From NCBI GenBank assembly GCA_030686995.1, contig CM060691.1, positions 58,601,338-58,665,337 on the forward strand: a DNA stretch of 64,000 nucleotides, written 5' to 3'. The notes under the pieces are model-generated. The model was not told the DNA's origin. It saw only the letters and a list, made by a program, of their open reading frames with translations, and did not search any database. Position numbers and translations under genes: made by a program. This document shows, piece after piece, positions 22,893-33,814 of the stretch. Every line of letters begins with the position of its first letter. Position 1 is the first letter of the stretch. Source of the stretch: Artemisia argyi (Eukaryota > Streptophyta > Magnoliopsida > Asterales > Asteraceae).

Positions 22893-23310
22893 AGAGTCGA
22901 ACCTTTTCAACAAGTCTTAACTTGGGAGGGAGATTCTGTGCAACGACTCGCATGAGAATATACTTTGAACTGTAAACAAGCACAAAACACTATTATAAAT
23001 TATGAACAAGCAATACGCAGCATAAATAGTCAACCCAAGACATAATAAAAAAGTAATTGTACGTTAATATGCCCTGAATATATTTCCAGCCATAATGATA
23101 ATAGAATTAACTCGCATCTCTTGCATCCTTTTAGCATCAACGGAAACCGGATCTGATGCTACAATTGTGGCAACCCTGCAACACATTAGAGCTACAGAGC
23201 TTAGCGACCTATGAACCTGTTAACTTTTAATGGAAAAGGGTAAAAGAAGTACTTGGAAGTTTCAGCAATGATGGTCGACAAATATGGCTTGAACATTCGG
23301 TCCCTGAGTG
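22893..23310 (-). pseudogene. CBS-domain/PB1 protein (CBSCBSPB-like) fragment
   Basis: Minus-strand pieces in order: 23310-23240 encodes ETLRDRMFKPYLSTIIAET; 23178-23082 encodes VATIVASDPVSVDAKRMQ and RVNSIIIMAG; 22980-22893 encodes YILMRVVAQNLPPKLRLVEKV. This is the order seen in plant CBSCBSPB proteins, covering the linker and second CBS pair. Introns separate the pieces. The remaining CBS pairs and PB1 domain are missing, and SK-Y in place of the usual SKD before ILMRVVAQNL is a substitution in a conserved spot. A captured, nonfunctional fragment, separated from the helicase fragment by the LTR insertion. Confidence 0.8.
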
Positions 23311-23523
23311 TCTCAAATAAAAGCAGAATGTGCTATAAATGATTTAAAAAGATATCAGCAATACTAAACTAGATGTTGCAAGAATTTATAATTAATAAAC
23401 TATACTATAAAATGCATTCCGGTAGATCAACAAAAAAAAGTAGCAAAATGAAATATAGAAGGTCAATGGATAAAGATATACTGCATTCGCAGATCATAAC
23501 GTAATGGCCTCCCATAAAAAATA

Positions 23524-24500
23524 ATGCACTAAACATACAAACTGATACACAAAACATACATACGGATGCAATACTATGTCTAACGATGCACTAATCTTAC
23601 TCATTAATGCCCTAATATGTTCATCGATGCACTAATCATAATCATCGGTGCTCTAATCATACTCACTAAGGCTCTAATATGTTCAATGATGCACTAAACA
23701 TACAAACTGAAGCCCTACTGTCAACAACGATGCACTAAGCATACAAACAGATACACTAAACACACAAACTGATGCCTTAATATGTCCAACAGTGAACTAA
23801 TCATAATCAATGATGCCCTAATCATGCTCACTGATGCTCTAATATGTCTGACGATGCACTACACTAGTCATACTCATTGATGCTCTAATGTGTTCATCGA
23901 TGCACTAAACATACAAACAGATGCCCAACTATTTTCAGCGATGCATTAAACTTACAAATTGATGCAATAAATATACAAACAAATGTCCTAACTTTTAACA
24001 TGATGCTCTTATCATACTAACAGATGTCCTAATACATTTCTTTTGAAACACTAATTAAACAAACAAATGCCCTAATTTAACATTAGGCTCTTATCATACT
24101 AAGAGATGTTGTAACACATTTTTTTGATACACTAATTATACAAACAAGTGTTCTTATAACATGATGCTCTTATCATACTAAGAGATGTCGTAATACATTT
24201 TTTTGATGCACTAATTATACAAATAAATGTTGTAACAAGTCGAGTGATGACCTAATTATATTAACAAATGCGCTAACACTTATTTTAGATGCAATAATCA
24301 AACAAACACATACTAACAGATGCCGTTACACATTTTTTTATGCACTAATCAAACAAACAGATGCCCTAACTTATAAGATGATGCTCTTACCATAGTAAGA
24401 GATGCAATAACATGAATCATGATGCACTTATTGAGACAAACTAATGTTGTAACATATTATTAAAGCAGATGCACTAAATTGTAATTTAATACATACAAAT
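23524..24500. repeat. Degenerate array of ATGCACTAA / ATGCCCTAAT units
   Basis: Almost 1 kb is built from 15-20-bp half-units such as GATGCACTAA and GATGCCCTAAT, alternating with CATACTNAC or CATACAAAC linkers. There are several dozen copies, degenerating toward the right end. Spacing is irregular and there are no unique spacers. Related isolated units lie at 12200-14556. Confidence 0.85.
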
Positions 24501-24594
24501 GCTTTAATATGTAATTTCATTCAACAATAACAACAATTATTATATAATCTACACAATGATGACTAAAATAACATATAAAAAAAAGAAAAAAAAA

Positions 24595-24722
24595 TCGGAG
24601 TGTGTGTTTTGATTGGAGTGTGTGTGTTTTTTGATCGGAGTGTATGTTTCTGATCGGAGTGTGTGTGTGTGTGTGTGTGTTTTGATCGAATTGTGTGTTT
24701 TATGATCGGAATATGTATTTTG
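24595..24722. repeat. TGATCGGAGTGTGTGTTTT short tandem repeat
   Basis: About six variants of TTTTGATCGGAGTGTGTG with internal (GT)n expansion. No coding potential. Confidence 0.7.
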
Positions 24723-25055
<333 letters not shown>

Positions 25056-25261
25056 TATATATAACAGGAGGCATTTGAAGAATATATCACCTCATTGCCC
25101 AGTCATTGCCTAGTAATTCATTATCAACCATGTCATCACATTATCGCCATGTAAGCAGTTTTTGACAAAATTTTTAATTATTTTTTATTTTTTGTTAAAT
25201 TTGGATACAATTAACATGCTACAATTTTTTTTTTCATTTATTTAAATAAATTCGTTTTTTT

Positions 25262-25340
25262 TACAAAATGCATATAGCAAGATTCGAACATGGGTTGTTT
25301 CATATATTTGACAGACATCTTTACCACTATACCAACACAA
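25262..25340 (-). repeat. tRNA-like sequence, possible SINE head
   Basis: Minus strand has GTTGGTATAGTGGTAAAGA (about 25336-25318, A-box-like) and GTTCGAATC (about 25289-25281, B-box core), followed by AT-rich sequence. This layout suits a tRNA-derived RNA polymerase III promoter. It lacks pairing arms for a functional tRNA, and I found no clear target duplication, so SINE status is tentative. Confidence 0.4.
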
Positions 25341-26837
25341 CACTTGTGACTTGTTTTGCAGCCTATTATTGATAAAGGTATGTAATTAAATTACAATATT
25401 TGTTCCTTAATTATATATTTAGAATATTTTAAATTAATATACGGTATTTTATAAACCCTAATATTATTCTGTAACGTAAACAGTAGGTCTCTTTGTCACT
25501 CATTCATATCATTATCACACACATGATTTTTTTTCTTTGCTAATTTGATGTGCAGGTTGAACATTTGTCTTCTTTGTTGGTGTTTTGTATATGTTGCAGT
25601 GTTTTGTATACAATTGAATATATATGTTGTTAGGTATTTGCAGCTTCATCATTATCATCATCTCATATAACTAGGTTTGTAATTTTTTGATTTTTTTATG
25701 ACATACATTTTAACTTTTAACTATATGTTTGATTTTTTCTTTTTTCTTTTTTTTTTTTTTTTTTCATTCAGGTTTTCACAGATGTATGGGACATAGCATG
25801 TCATTCGAATGCATTCTGATTCTGCAAAAGGTTAGTTATTTTATTTAGATTTTTTGCAATGGTTTACGTTTTTAGGTACAATACTGCCAGTTGGTTTTAA
25901 TTTTGTTTGTAGGCTACACGGCAGTGCTAGGGTATTATCCCTCAAAACTCAAATGATGAAACTTTGTTACTCCATGCATATGTTGGTTTCTTTGCAGGTT
26001 TTCGCATGTAAAACGATTTATTTAGGACATAAAAAGGTTTATCATGCTCATTGTCGTGTTAGATATTTGTAGTTCCGTAAACAAATCAGGTTTGGATTAG
26101 TTTTGATTATTGATTACATATATGCATATCATTCTATTGTATATACTTTTGACATCACAAATTTTGACAAGATTTGGATATTTTCTATCAATGAATTCAA
26201 GTTTTACTTCATCAACTTATTGATTTAGGGTTTTATTCAAAGGTACATTTTCTATATTTGTTGTTTTTAAAATTGGTGATTGAATTCAAGTTTTACTTAT
26301 CATCATTTATATCTTTTATTGGAACTTTTTTTATCAGTTATGGCTAAATTGTTAATTATTTACTGTCTTTATTGATTTTAAACATCACTGACAATGCAAA
26401 TGCAGTCACAGGAAATATCGTTCCAGGCATTTCCTTTGTTGAAGGTGAGGGTTCTATGCAGGTATTGTTCTTTAATTTTTAGCATTGTAATTTGTATTCA
26501 CGTAGTTGTAATCAATTGAATATGCTTAAAATAAGGTTGAAAAGTTATAGGTATACACGACATGTTGTTCAAAACACTCTTCAGTTGATGGGTTGTAAAG
26601 CTTGACATTCTTTTAAGGTTTGCTCATCACCTTAATTATTTTCTTGTGATTAAATCAAGAATTTTTCATGCATGTTACTGATTATAAGTACTTATGATAG
26701 TTGGACGTGGCTTTCATTTTTCTACCAGGTTTAAATTTTGTAATTTTTTCATTGATTTGCTTCTTACATTTCATATTAATATACCCTTGTGAATTGTGCT
26801 ACCTAATCTAATCCTGTGCCTGGTTAATTGCTTGCAG
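25341..26837. other. Intron-like AT-rich sequence, no gene recognised
   Basis: T-rich stretches and splice-like sites, with short open pieces near 25770-25830 and 26403-26460, but no recognisable protein motif. It may be intron or spacer of the captured set that follows. Confidence 0.4.
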
Positions 26838-27056
26838 CCCATGGTTTTGAGATGCCTATCTGAAAAGGTAATAAAAACGCTAGAGGAATGTATTAAGTTT
26901 TCCTTAAAGGCCACATGTATTGGTTCAAATGTTCTTGATGCGACATTGGTACCTGATAAATGTACTCAAGATGTTATTGATCTGAAGAGAATCGGTCACA
27001 CAAATCGTGCAGCTCGCGCTACTGCTTTAAATGAACGCAACAGCTGCTCTCACAGG
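26838..27056 (+). pseudogene. Kinesin-14 motor-domain fragment
   Basis: The stretch encodes VLDATLVPDKCTQDVIDL then RIGHTNRAARATALNERNS and CSHR, ending at an exon/GT boundary (CACAG/GTAAAC). ID...RIG..NRAVGATALNERSSRSH is the switch I region of the kinesin motor, and the STQDV-DL wording fits the kinesin-14 family. Here the conserved SSRSH reads NSCSH and VGATALN reads ARATALN, both at switch I positions, so nucleotide response would be lost. P-loop, switch II and the rest of the motor are absent. It is followed on the same strand by an unrelated P450 fragment. Confidence 0.75.
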
Positions 27057-27279
27057 TAAACTGTCTTTATTCTTATGTTTTAGAGGTGGATGCACTAAAA
27101 GTGGGTCGTTTGGCTTATTCATATACTCAAAACTTTGAATAAAAAGAATCAACTATTTGTCGTCTCCTACTATTACTTTATGAAAGGCTTTTATAGTTTA
27201 GAATAATAACCAACGTGAAGAGGGTGTTACACTTTTTTATCCATGATAGTTATTAGGATGAGCGATATTTACCTCTTGC

Positions 27280-27542
27280 AGATGGAAGGATATGTGTTAC
27301 CTGATGACAGGGAATCAGGTTCACTTGCCACGGCATCACAACAGCTTCCTGAAGACGAAGTTAATAATGGAAATGGTGGAAAGCTCACTTATAAAAAGAT
27401 GGTAGGTATGTGTAGTGAGTTTCTTAATGCTGGTATAGACACCACCACTAGTGCTCTACAATGGATTATGGCTAATCTCGTGAAGCATCCTTACATTCAG
27501 AGTAAGATATATGATGTGCTGACTTCAGTGATAGCATCTTAG
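27280..27542 (+). pseudogene. Cytochrome P450 (CYP89A-like) fragment
   Basis: After an AG splice-like site the frame encodes QLPEDEVNNGNGGKLTYKKM, then CSEFLNAGIDTTTSALQW and IMANLVKHPYIQSKIYDVL. FLNAG-DTT is the I-helix oxygen-activation motif (AGxDT), and the flanking words fit the CYP89 family. A stop follows at about 27540. The N-terminal anchor, the ExxR motif and the haem-binding Cys loop are missing, so it cannot be an enzyme. Together with the kinesin piece 220 bp upstream it forms another two-gene chimera. Confidence 0.8.
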
Positions 27543-28796
27543 GCTAATCAAATAAACAAAAAAGTTTTAAGCTCATGTATGTGATTTTTCATGTTCTAAG
27601 TTCATGGCTGAGTTTGTATGAACTTATTTAATGCGCGACCTCTCTGAACCACACAGGTTGGATAATTCTGTTCTCACTTATCTACATGATTGATTTGCAA
27701 TTTCTATTGATGTAGCATGATTACAATAAGCAATACAGAAGCCATACATGTGTTCATCTCATTCAAGCTTCAAGGTTTGGGTTCACTCCAGGGGTGAAAG
27801 TGGGTCTCAATATGGTCTTTATTTTGTTGATTCGGAAAATGTGGATAGCTCTCCAGTTATGACTTTAGAACTTAAGGATAGTCCTTACTTGGATGGGTCT
27901 GTCAGGTTGGGTAATGGTTAAAATGAGTAATTTATAATGGGCCGGATTGGATCATGTTGACCCATCAACACTATTTTAGTTCATCTTCTATTTTTCACAA
28001 ATGTCTGTGTTTTCAAAAATACCACCAAAATCTTCTTTTAAAGAGCGACGTGGAAGGTAAAATATATGAGATGACGGTTAACCCTTTTATGGATGAATAG
28101 ATTAATTTAGGCTCTATTTTTCCCCTAATAGGTCAAGTGGGTGAAATGAAAAACATGAACCACAATGAAAATAGATTAACGGTTCGAATGAGTGGAAAGC
28201 CACTGAAATGGTCAGGTAAATTATATTTATATTTTATTTTAGGTGATAATGTTCTTAATTTCATTTAGTACTAATGTTCTCAATTTTCTTTTAGTAATAT
28301 CTGCTTAATTTTGAAGGACTTTTTGTATCTGGACTATATGGATAAAATTACCTGACAACTTAGAGTCACAACAATACTCAAAGGCAAAGCGTCAAACTAC
28401 AAGAATGATGTCTATCTTTTATATGTTTTGTTTTATATTTATATAGGTGCACAGTGGAACTGTGATTTTGTTGATAAATAAGATATAACATAAATGGAAT
28501 TGGTTGCGGGTTAGTACTATATATAATTAAGTTAGATTGTGACAATAGTAAAAAACATATTTGCGCCTAACTAAATTTAGTGTCATCTTAAAATTTTGTG
28601 CATAAACAAGTTTAAGCCTGAAGGTGCGATTGGGGAGCAGCCGGAAATAAAGTGGCGAACCCATCCAGTTAACATAACAGAATGGGTTTTATTTATTTCA
28701 ATGTTTGATCATTTTTATCTCAACTGGACCCACATGTTGTTTAACCCTATGTGGCCGATCGATTCTCTAAAAGCCAATACAGATTTATAACTTAAT
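27543..28796. other. No gene recognised
   Basis: AT-rich intron-like or intergenic DNA. A weakly protein-like stretch at about 28600-28720 (GAIGEQPEIKWRTHPVN) was not identified. Confidence 0.4.
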
Positions 28797-29310
28797 GAAG
28801 TTTCTTGGGAGATCGAATTAATTTGACATGTTGGTGTTACTGGATCATTTGTCGTGGAAGTGGATGTTGGGTGTAAAGAGGTTTGGTCGCTTAGGTGGAT
28901 GGAGGTTGATCAATGTCCTCAAAGTCGGTGCAGATGCAAAATTTTGCTGAAGTTTATTGGGAGATCATAGTTGGTGTTGGGGTATGTTGATAATGGATGA
29001 TATGTGGTGGACGCAGGTGTTGGGTGTAAAAAGGGTTTGCCTGCTTGGTTGGTTGGTGGTAGATCAAAATTATCAACGGAGATGCAGATGCATAACTTGC
29101 TTAAGCTTATTGGGAGATCAAAGTTGGTATGGTGGTTAATGGGCTATGTTGATACTGGATCGTATATGGTGGAAGTAGGTGTTAGGTGTAAAAAGGGTTT
29201 ACCTACTTAGGTGGTCGGTGGAAGATCAGTATTCTCAAAGTCGATACAGATGCATGACTTACTGAAGCTTATCAGGAGATCAAAGTTGGAATGGTGGTTA
29301 ATTGGCATGT
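28797..29310. repeat. About 152-bp tandem repeat, three to four degenerate copies
   Basis: The phrase AAGYTTATTGGGAGATCAWAG recurs at 28798, 28950, 29103 and 29265 (spacings 152, 153 and 162). Between these lie variants of GTTGGGTGTAAAAAGGGTTT and GATGCATAACTTGCT. Short open frames inside it are by-products. Confidence 0.85.
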
Positions 29311-30802
29311 TGATATAGATGCTCATTGCACGTGCCTATACATGGTTTTGTTTTTGTACTATGCCAAGAGAAGCGACACCAATTAAAACTAAGGTAATGT
29401 TTATTGGAGTTGTTAGTATTATTCCAAAAAGAAGTGACACGGGTTGTTACTTGGTTTAGTAGTACTTATTTCTATATTAAAAAGCTTTCAATATTGCCTT
29501 ATGGGGTGTTTGTATGTGCCTTTGAAAGGTATTAGCTGCACTAAACATATGGATCATAACAAGATTATCTGTTTTCCATTGCTAGTTGCAATGCGCAATT
29601 TTCTAATCATTATAGATGCAGCTAATGGTGCAAAATTAGCTACGAGTCTGGCATACATGTATGTAATCTTATTCTTTTGTTGATATCCGAAAGTCACCTA
29701 TGTTAAAGATCATGACCATTCCTTGGGTATTGGCAATGGATAACCCATTAGAGGTTGTTTGGTTAGTTAGTGAGCAAGTGCGTTGAAAAAATTAATGTAA
29801 CTTCGATTTTTTGTATAAAAATTGAATGGGTTAGAGGTACAAGACCAATGTGCTTGGGAAAAGTGGCGTCCTTGTTAAATAGTTGGAGCTCATTGTTTAA
29901 CCTGGACTGGTAAGCTGTTTATGTTTATTACTTTCCCTGATAGCAGTGTACATTCTTATGGAATATCGACTATTGGGGTTATAAGATTTTATATGAGTTT
30001 ACTTTGTGTTGACTTGGTGCACACTGTCTAATTTAGTGTATGTGATGTTGCAATTTTTTTGCAAGAGTTAGTGTTAGGTGAAGTAATGGAATCTAATTAT
30101 TCGGATCCATTTCGATCACCAGTGTATTGTTTATCTAAAGGGCCACTATGTTCAGAAAAATGGTATCTTTTTGTACTCATGTTAGTTGAGAGTTGAGATA
30201 AATGGTTGACGTTGATGATGAAAACAATGAAAGAACATAAACGAAACCATTAAAGCAGTGAACTTTATATAATGTATTTTTTATAACCATGTTTGTCTAG
30301 CTTGCGAGACCTCAACTTTTAATCTAATGTCACTTTTTATCCTATGTTTGGACACTAATGCAAGAATCCCTGTATGGAAAAGTAATAACATTATTAAGAC
30401 ACTCCTTGCGAGCCCTCAACTTTTAACTTTTTATCTTATGTTTGGACGCCCTAGCCAAAAGATGGATTCAGTGACTAACTGGGGCAACATCGATCATTTT
30501 GGTAAGTTAAAACGGGTTGGGGTTTGGCTATTTATATATGAAGAAAAAGTATTAGCAAATCGAAAGTACCTCCTTATGAACTCCCATCTAATTGATTTAA
30601 TTGTATTGTTTGGGGTTTTTTTAACTATCTTCCTATTCGTCACTCAAGAGTGCTATGCTTGCAACTCTATAACGCTAACTATTCGTAAAATAAATGATCC
30701 CGGCTTCTATAAAAATATTATAACCAAAACTGTATTTTGAAAAAAATTTGTACATGACTAAAATACAATCTAAATTTCCTAAAAAAACAAAACAAATAAT
30801 AA
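29311..30802. other. No gene recognised; local duplication
   Basis: AT-rich DNA. CTTGCGAG-CCTCAACTTTTAA followed by TTTTTATC-TATGTTTGGAC occurs twice (about 30302 and 30405), a ~100-bp local duplication. A 137-codon open frame at 30327-30740 spans one copy and has no recognisable domain. Confidence 0.4.
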
Positions 30803-30822
30803 AAACAAACAAACAAACAAAC

Positions 30823-30878
<56 letters not shown>
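30803..30878. repeat. (AAAC)n then (CAA)n microsatellite at a truncation point
   Basis: AAAC units to about 30823, then about 18 CAA units to 30878. Homology to copia gag starts immediately right of it, so the array marks the breakpoint of the truncated element copy. Confidence 0.95.
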
Positions 30879-31373
30879 CCATCATTGGTCATCTCATTCA
30901 GGAGGGTCTTATACAGAGTATAAGTCTCAGAGAGACTTTCAGAATCCTTGGCCCTGAAGGTATTGAATTCAAGCTTCAGGTCCATGATTCTATTCTCTTT
31001 GGTATCAGAAGGCCCTTCATAGCTATGAACCAGGTCAGTCCATGTCTGCCTGGCAGTGGGACAGTTAATCACTGATTCCATTATATCGTCAGGAAGACAT
31101 GATATAATGATGCTTTTCAGGCGCTGGTCCTGATTGACCACCCTCCTTTCATCTGGGGTCCATTGGACTTCAGGTTTGACTAAACCTTGGGCAGTTGTTG
31201 GGACAAATGGACCATCATTAATCAATTTGATGTAATAAGGTTCCATCCCAGTTAAGTAGCAAAGCATTCACTTTTTTCCACTTGTTGAATTTTCCAACAT
31301 CAAGTCGAGGGGCAGTTGCTGAATAACTTCCACCCTTTTTGTCGACAAGTTGGGGAACATCTGAGTCAGCCAT
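30879..31373 (-). pseudogene. Second, truncated copia gag (N-terminal part)
   Basis: Starts at ATG 31373-31371 and closely matches the N-terminal ~165 codons of the complete gag at 44453-43131 (for example LTGMEPYYIKLIN and QTWTDLVHSYEGPSDTKEN). An extra T in the T-run near 31272 shifts the frame early on. The copy ends abruptly at the (CAA)n array. It lies downstream of the LTR at 31469-32347 and has its own primer-binding site (31454-31466). That LTR therefore serves two bodies: 3' LTR of the long element and 5' LTR of this stump. Confidence 0.85.
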
Positions 31374-31453
31374 GGTGGGATCAAGGTTTCAAAAAACTTT
31401 TTGAGCACTCTTTTAGTTTCGAAAACAGATTTTGAAAAGTTTTACAAACTAGA

Positions 31454-31466
31454 GGCTCTGATACCA
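31454..31466 (-). promoter_or_regulatory. Primer-binding site of the truncated copy
   Basis: Minus strand TGGTATCAGAGCC, two bases after the LTR end. Complementary to the 3' end of initiator tRNA-Met, as usual in plant Ty1/copia elements. Confidence 0.85.
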
Positions 31467-31468
31467 CT

Positions 31469-32347
31469 TGTTGGTCCCTTTTACTTGGTTAACAATAACT
31501 AAAAAGCTAATGTAACCAAGTTATATGCTTTTAACTCAGATGTATATAATGATTAACAATAAAGTAACGTAAAGATAAGAGACAATATTTTTTAACGTTT
31601 AATTCTTTATTAGAAGTTAATCAAAAGAATCGTACCCAAGTGTTTGCGGAATAACACTTGGGATTGAAAATGACAAGTGTGGTATTGACTCCTCTTTAAA
31701 CTCAAAACAATGTTTGAGTGACAACTAAGGACCCACTGAGCTATCTCAAGGGCTATGTTGTTCTTTGTAGGAGTAAAAGTGGTTTGGTAATGTTTTGCAT
31801 TAATTGCAGAAACTTGTCAACTTTTACTCCTCACTTATGCTACCTATTTATGCACAAATATGAACAACTCTATTATACAATGGACCTAAACGTTCCTTAA
31901 CAAAATCTTGATAGATTTTATTCTCCGGCAAGGGAAACTTCTTTGGGTTAAGTCCAAAAGGTGATTTCTGATGACAGACTAGTTTTAACCATTTGGGGAA
32001 AGTTTAACCTTAAAGTGATAAAGCACTTTAGTGAAACAGTTCCCGCCCAGTCCCGCTAAAACTTCAGTCTTCAAGTCATCAGTCTTCAGTACCATGATAG
32101 TTGTTGAGGAGTCTTGGGGTTCAGTGAGTTATTGTCATCCTCACTGAATCCATCACCTTTTTCTTGGCTTAAATCACACTCACTGAGTTCCGCCTCACTG
32201 AATGGAGAACCTTTCTTCTTAGGCTCGGTCTAAGCATCCTGTAGATGACTCACAGAGTTACTGTTCACTCAGTGACTTGTTTACACTTAGGTGATTTTAC
32301 GTTCAAATCCTTGTTAGAAGAAGATTGGGGAATTTAGTGACCCAACA
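31469..32347 (-). repeat. Copia LTR (left copy, 879 bp)
   Basis: TGTTGG...CCAACA on the plus strand, nearly identical to 44549-45435 with scattered substitutions and small indels. The TATA-like site (minus, about 31852-31844) reads CATAAATAG instead of the TATAAATAG of the right copy. The U3-side 250 bp is rich in CACTGA/TCAGTG words, including TGACTCA-like sites. Confidence 0.95.
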
Positions 32348-32360
32348 ATCTCCCCCTATT
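32348..32360 (-). promoter_or_regulatory. Polypurine tract of the copia element
   Basis: Minus strand AATAGGGGGAGAT directly abuts the LTR at 32347, identifying this LTR as the 3' LTR of the body to its right. Confidence 0.85.
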
Positions 32361-32542
32361 TGAACATACAAATAGCCTAAGTGTTTCATGATTTAGTATG
32401 AGTTTGCAGGGGTCTTCATTTCTTACTGAATGTTGATGTAATTATAAGTAGGACACATAATTTAAACAAAACATCAAAGTTTATTAATAGTTATTACAAA
32501 TCCTACAAATTACAAAAATAAAAAGATAGTTGTTGTTGCAGA

Positions 32543-33814
32543 TTAGATGTTCAGGTGGTATCCAAGGGCTTCAAGCTTTGCTTTCTTTGATCTGAGTAGA
32601 TGTCTTTCAGGATGTTCATTAATCATTGCTTCTAAGTCCTGCCAGAATCTTTTGTTCTCAATACTCTTAATGGGGGACGCCAACATGAGGTACATGAGCA
32701 TTGCAATAATTCCTGCCTTTTCCATATCAGACCATCTTTGGAAAGCTAGGTTTCCATACTCATCAGTAAAACATAAGCCTCTTTCAGGTGCTTCAAGGAC
32801 CGCATTGTTCACAAAAGTGATCCCTTCAGGAAGTGGCCTGTCACAGTCCAGCCCTAGTACTTTGATCTCAGGCTCCATCTCAATATGCTTCCTTTTCCTC
32901 CTGGAAGCCTTTGATGGAGCAGTCTCTGTTGTTGAAGCAGGAAGAAGGGAGGGAATGTTCAGTGCTTCAGGCATTGCTTTCAGTCTGTCATACCTTTCCT
33001 TCAGTGACTTGAGAAGGTTGGGTACCACAACATTGTTCTTCTTGGCAATGATGGGACGAAGCTCATCAAGTTCAGTGATGCCAAAGTCAGCAAACCTGAA
33101 TGGATTGTGAACTTGCATCACTCTTTTATCTTGTCCCCCTGAAGAAAGTGATTATTGCAGGATTGGTGTTGCGATGGATTTTAATGTCAGTGATGGTTTC
33201 AGGTTTCAGCCTTTCTTTCATCACCCAAGTATACCTTTCAATCCTGGTCTTCCTGATATGAGCGTCCTTCCTGAGCTTTTCTTCCCTTTTCCTTTTGAGA
33301 GCACTCAACTCTTCTTCTTGAGCCTTTTTAAAGGCTGCACCAGCTTGCTCAGTGGCTAGTGCCTCAGTATCCAGTCCAATCTTTTCAGCTTCCTCTTGAA
33401 CAACCTTTATAAGGGCAGGCTTGCTCATCCTCTCTTCTTCAGCCAATTTTTGTAGTATCTCAATCCTTTCCATGTGAGCTTGGATTTCGGCATTGGTGAG
33501 ATGATGTACTACTCTATTGATTTCAAACGGGACTCTGATAGGCTCATCAGGGTCATAATTGACTATGATTGAGGCAGGCTTGAGCACAATTTCAGGTTCA
33601 AAGGTGGTAGCAATACTTTTTCCTCTGTCCTGCCTGAGAGTGTAGGAGACTGGTTCCTCTTGCGATGGAACTTCAGTGATTGGAGTGGCTTCAGTGACTT
33701 TCTCCCCCTCAGTGTGAAAAGGCTGTCCAGCTTCTTGTTCCTCAGTATTAGTGGCTTTAGTAGCATTCTCCCCCTCAACATTTGCCTGAGCGTCAGTGAT
33801 GGCAAGTGTTGGCT
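32543..33814 (-). pseudogene. Copia accessory ORF, C-terminal portion (after solo LTR)
   Basis: Continuation of the post-pol ORF beyond the solo LTR insertion. The first stretch is Glu/Thr-rich. Next comes a basic, Lys/Arg/Glu-rich helical region (33587-33126) with AEIQAHMERIEILQKLAEEE, likely coiled coil, ending at a stop near 33126. The last stretch (33121-32543) has NPFRFADFGITELDELRPI, a nuclear-signal-like RRKRKH, RWSDMEKAG and KKAKLEALGYHL before the final stop. At least one frameshift separates the pieces. This layout matches, from memory, the C-terminus of a long ORF carried by many Asteraceae copia elements. Its role is unknown; candidates are an env-like or structural/trafficking function. 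Confidence 0.65.
33810..33814. repeat. Target-site duplication TGGCT (left)
   Basis: TGGCT precedes TGATACGTGG and is repeated exactly at 35221-35225 after the LTR. Confidence 0.9.

Noticed and set aside
23524..24500. Possible CRISPR-like array
   Set aside because: Units are short, degenerate and irregularly spaced without unique spacers, in plant nuclear DNA. It is a minisatellite.
25262..25340. Functional tRNA gene
   Set aside because: Box-like motifs only; acceptor and anticodon arms do not pair.
27243..27542. Functional P450 gene
   Set aside because: Only the I-helix region is present; membrane anchor, ExxR and haem-binding loop are missing.
30327..30740. 137-codon plus-strand frame as a possible small gene
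   Set aside because: Overlaps a local duplication and has no recognisable domain, splice context or homologue that I know.
32547..33110. 187-codon plus-strand frame
   Set aside because: Exact shadow of the minus-strand copia accessory ORF, which has better protein-like wording.
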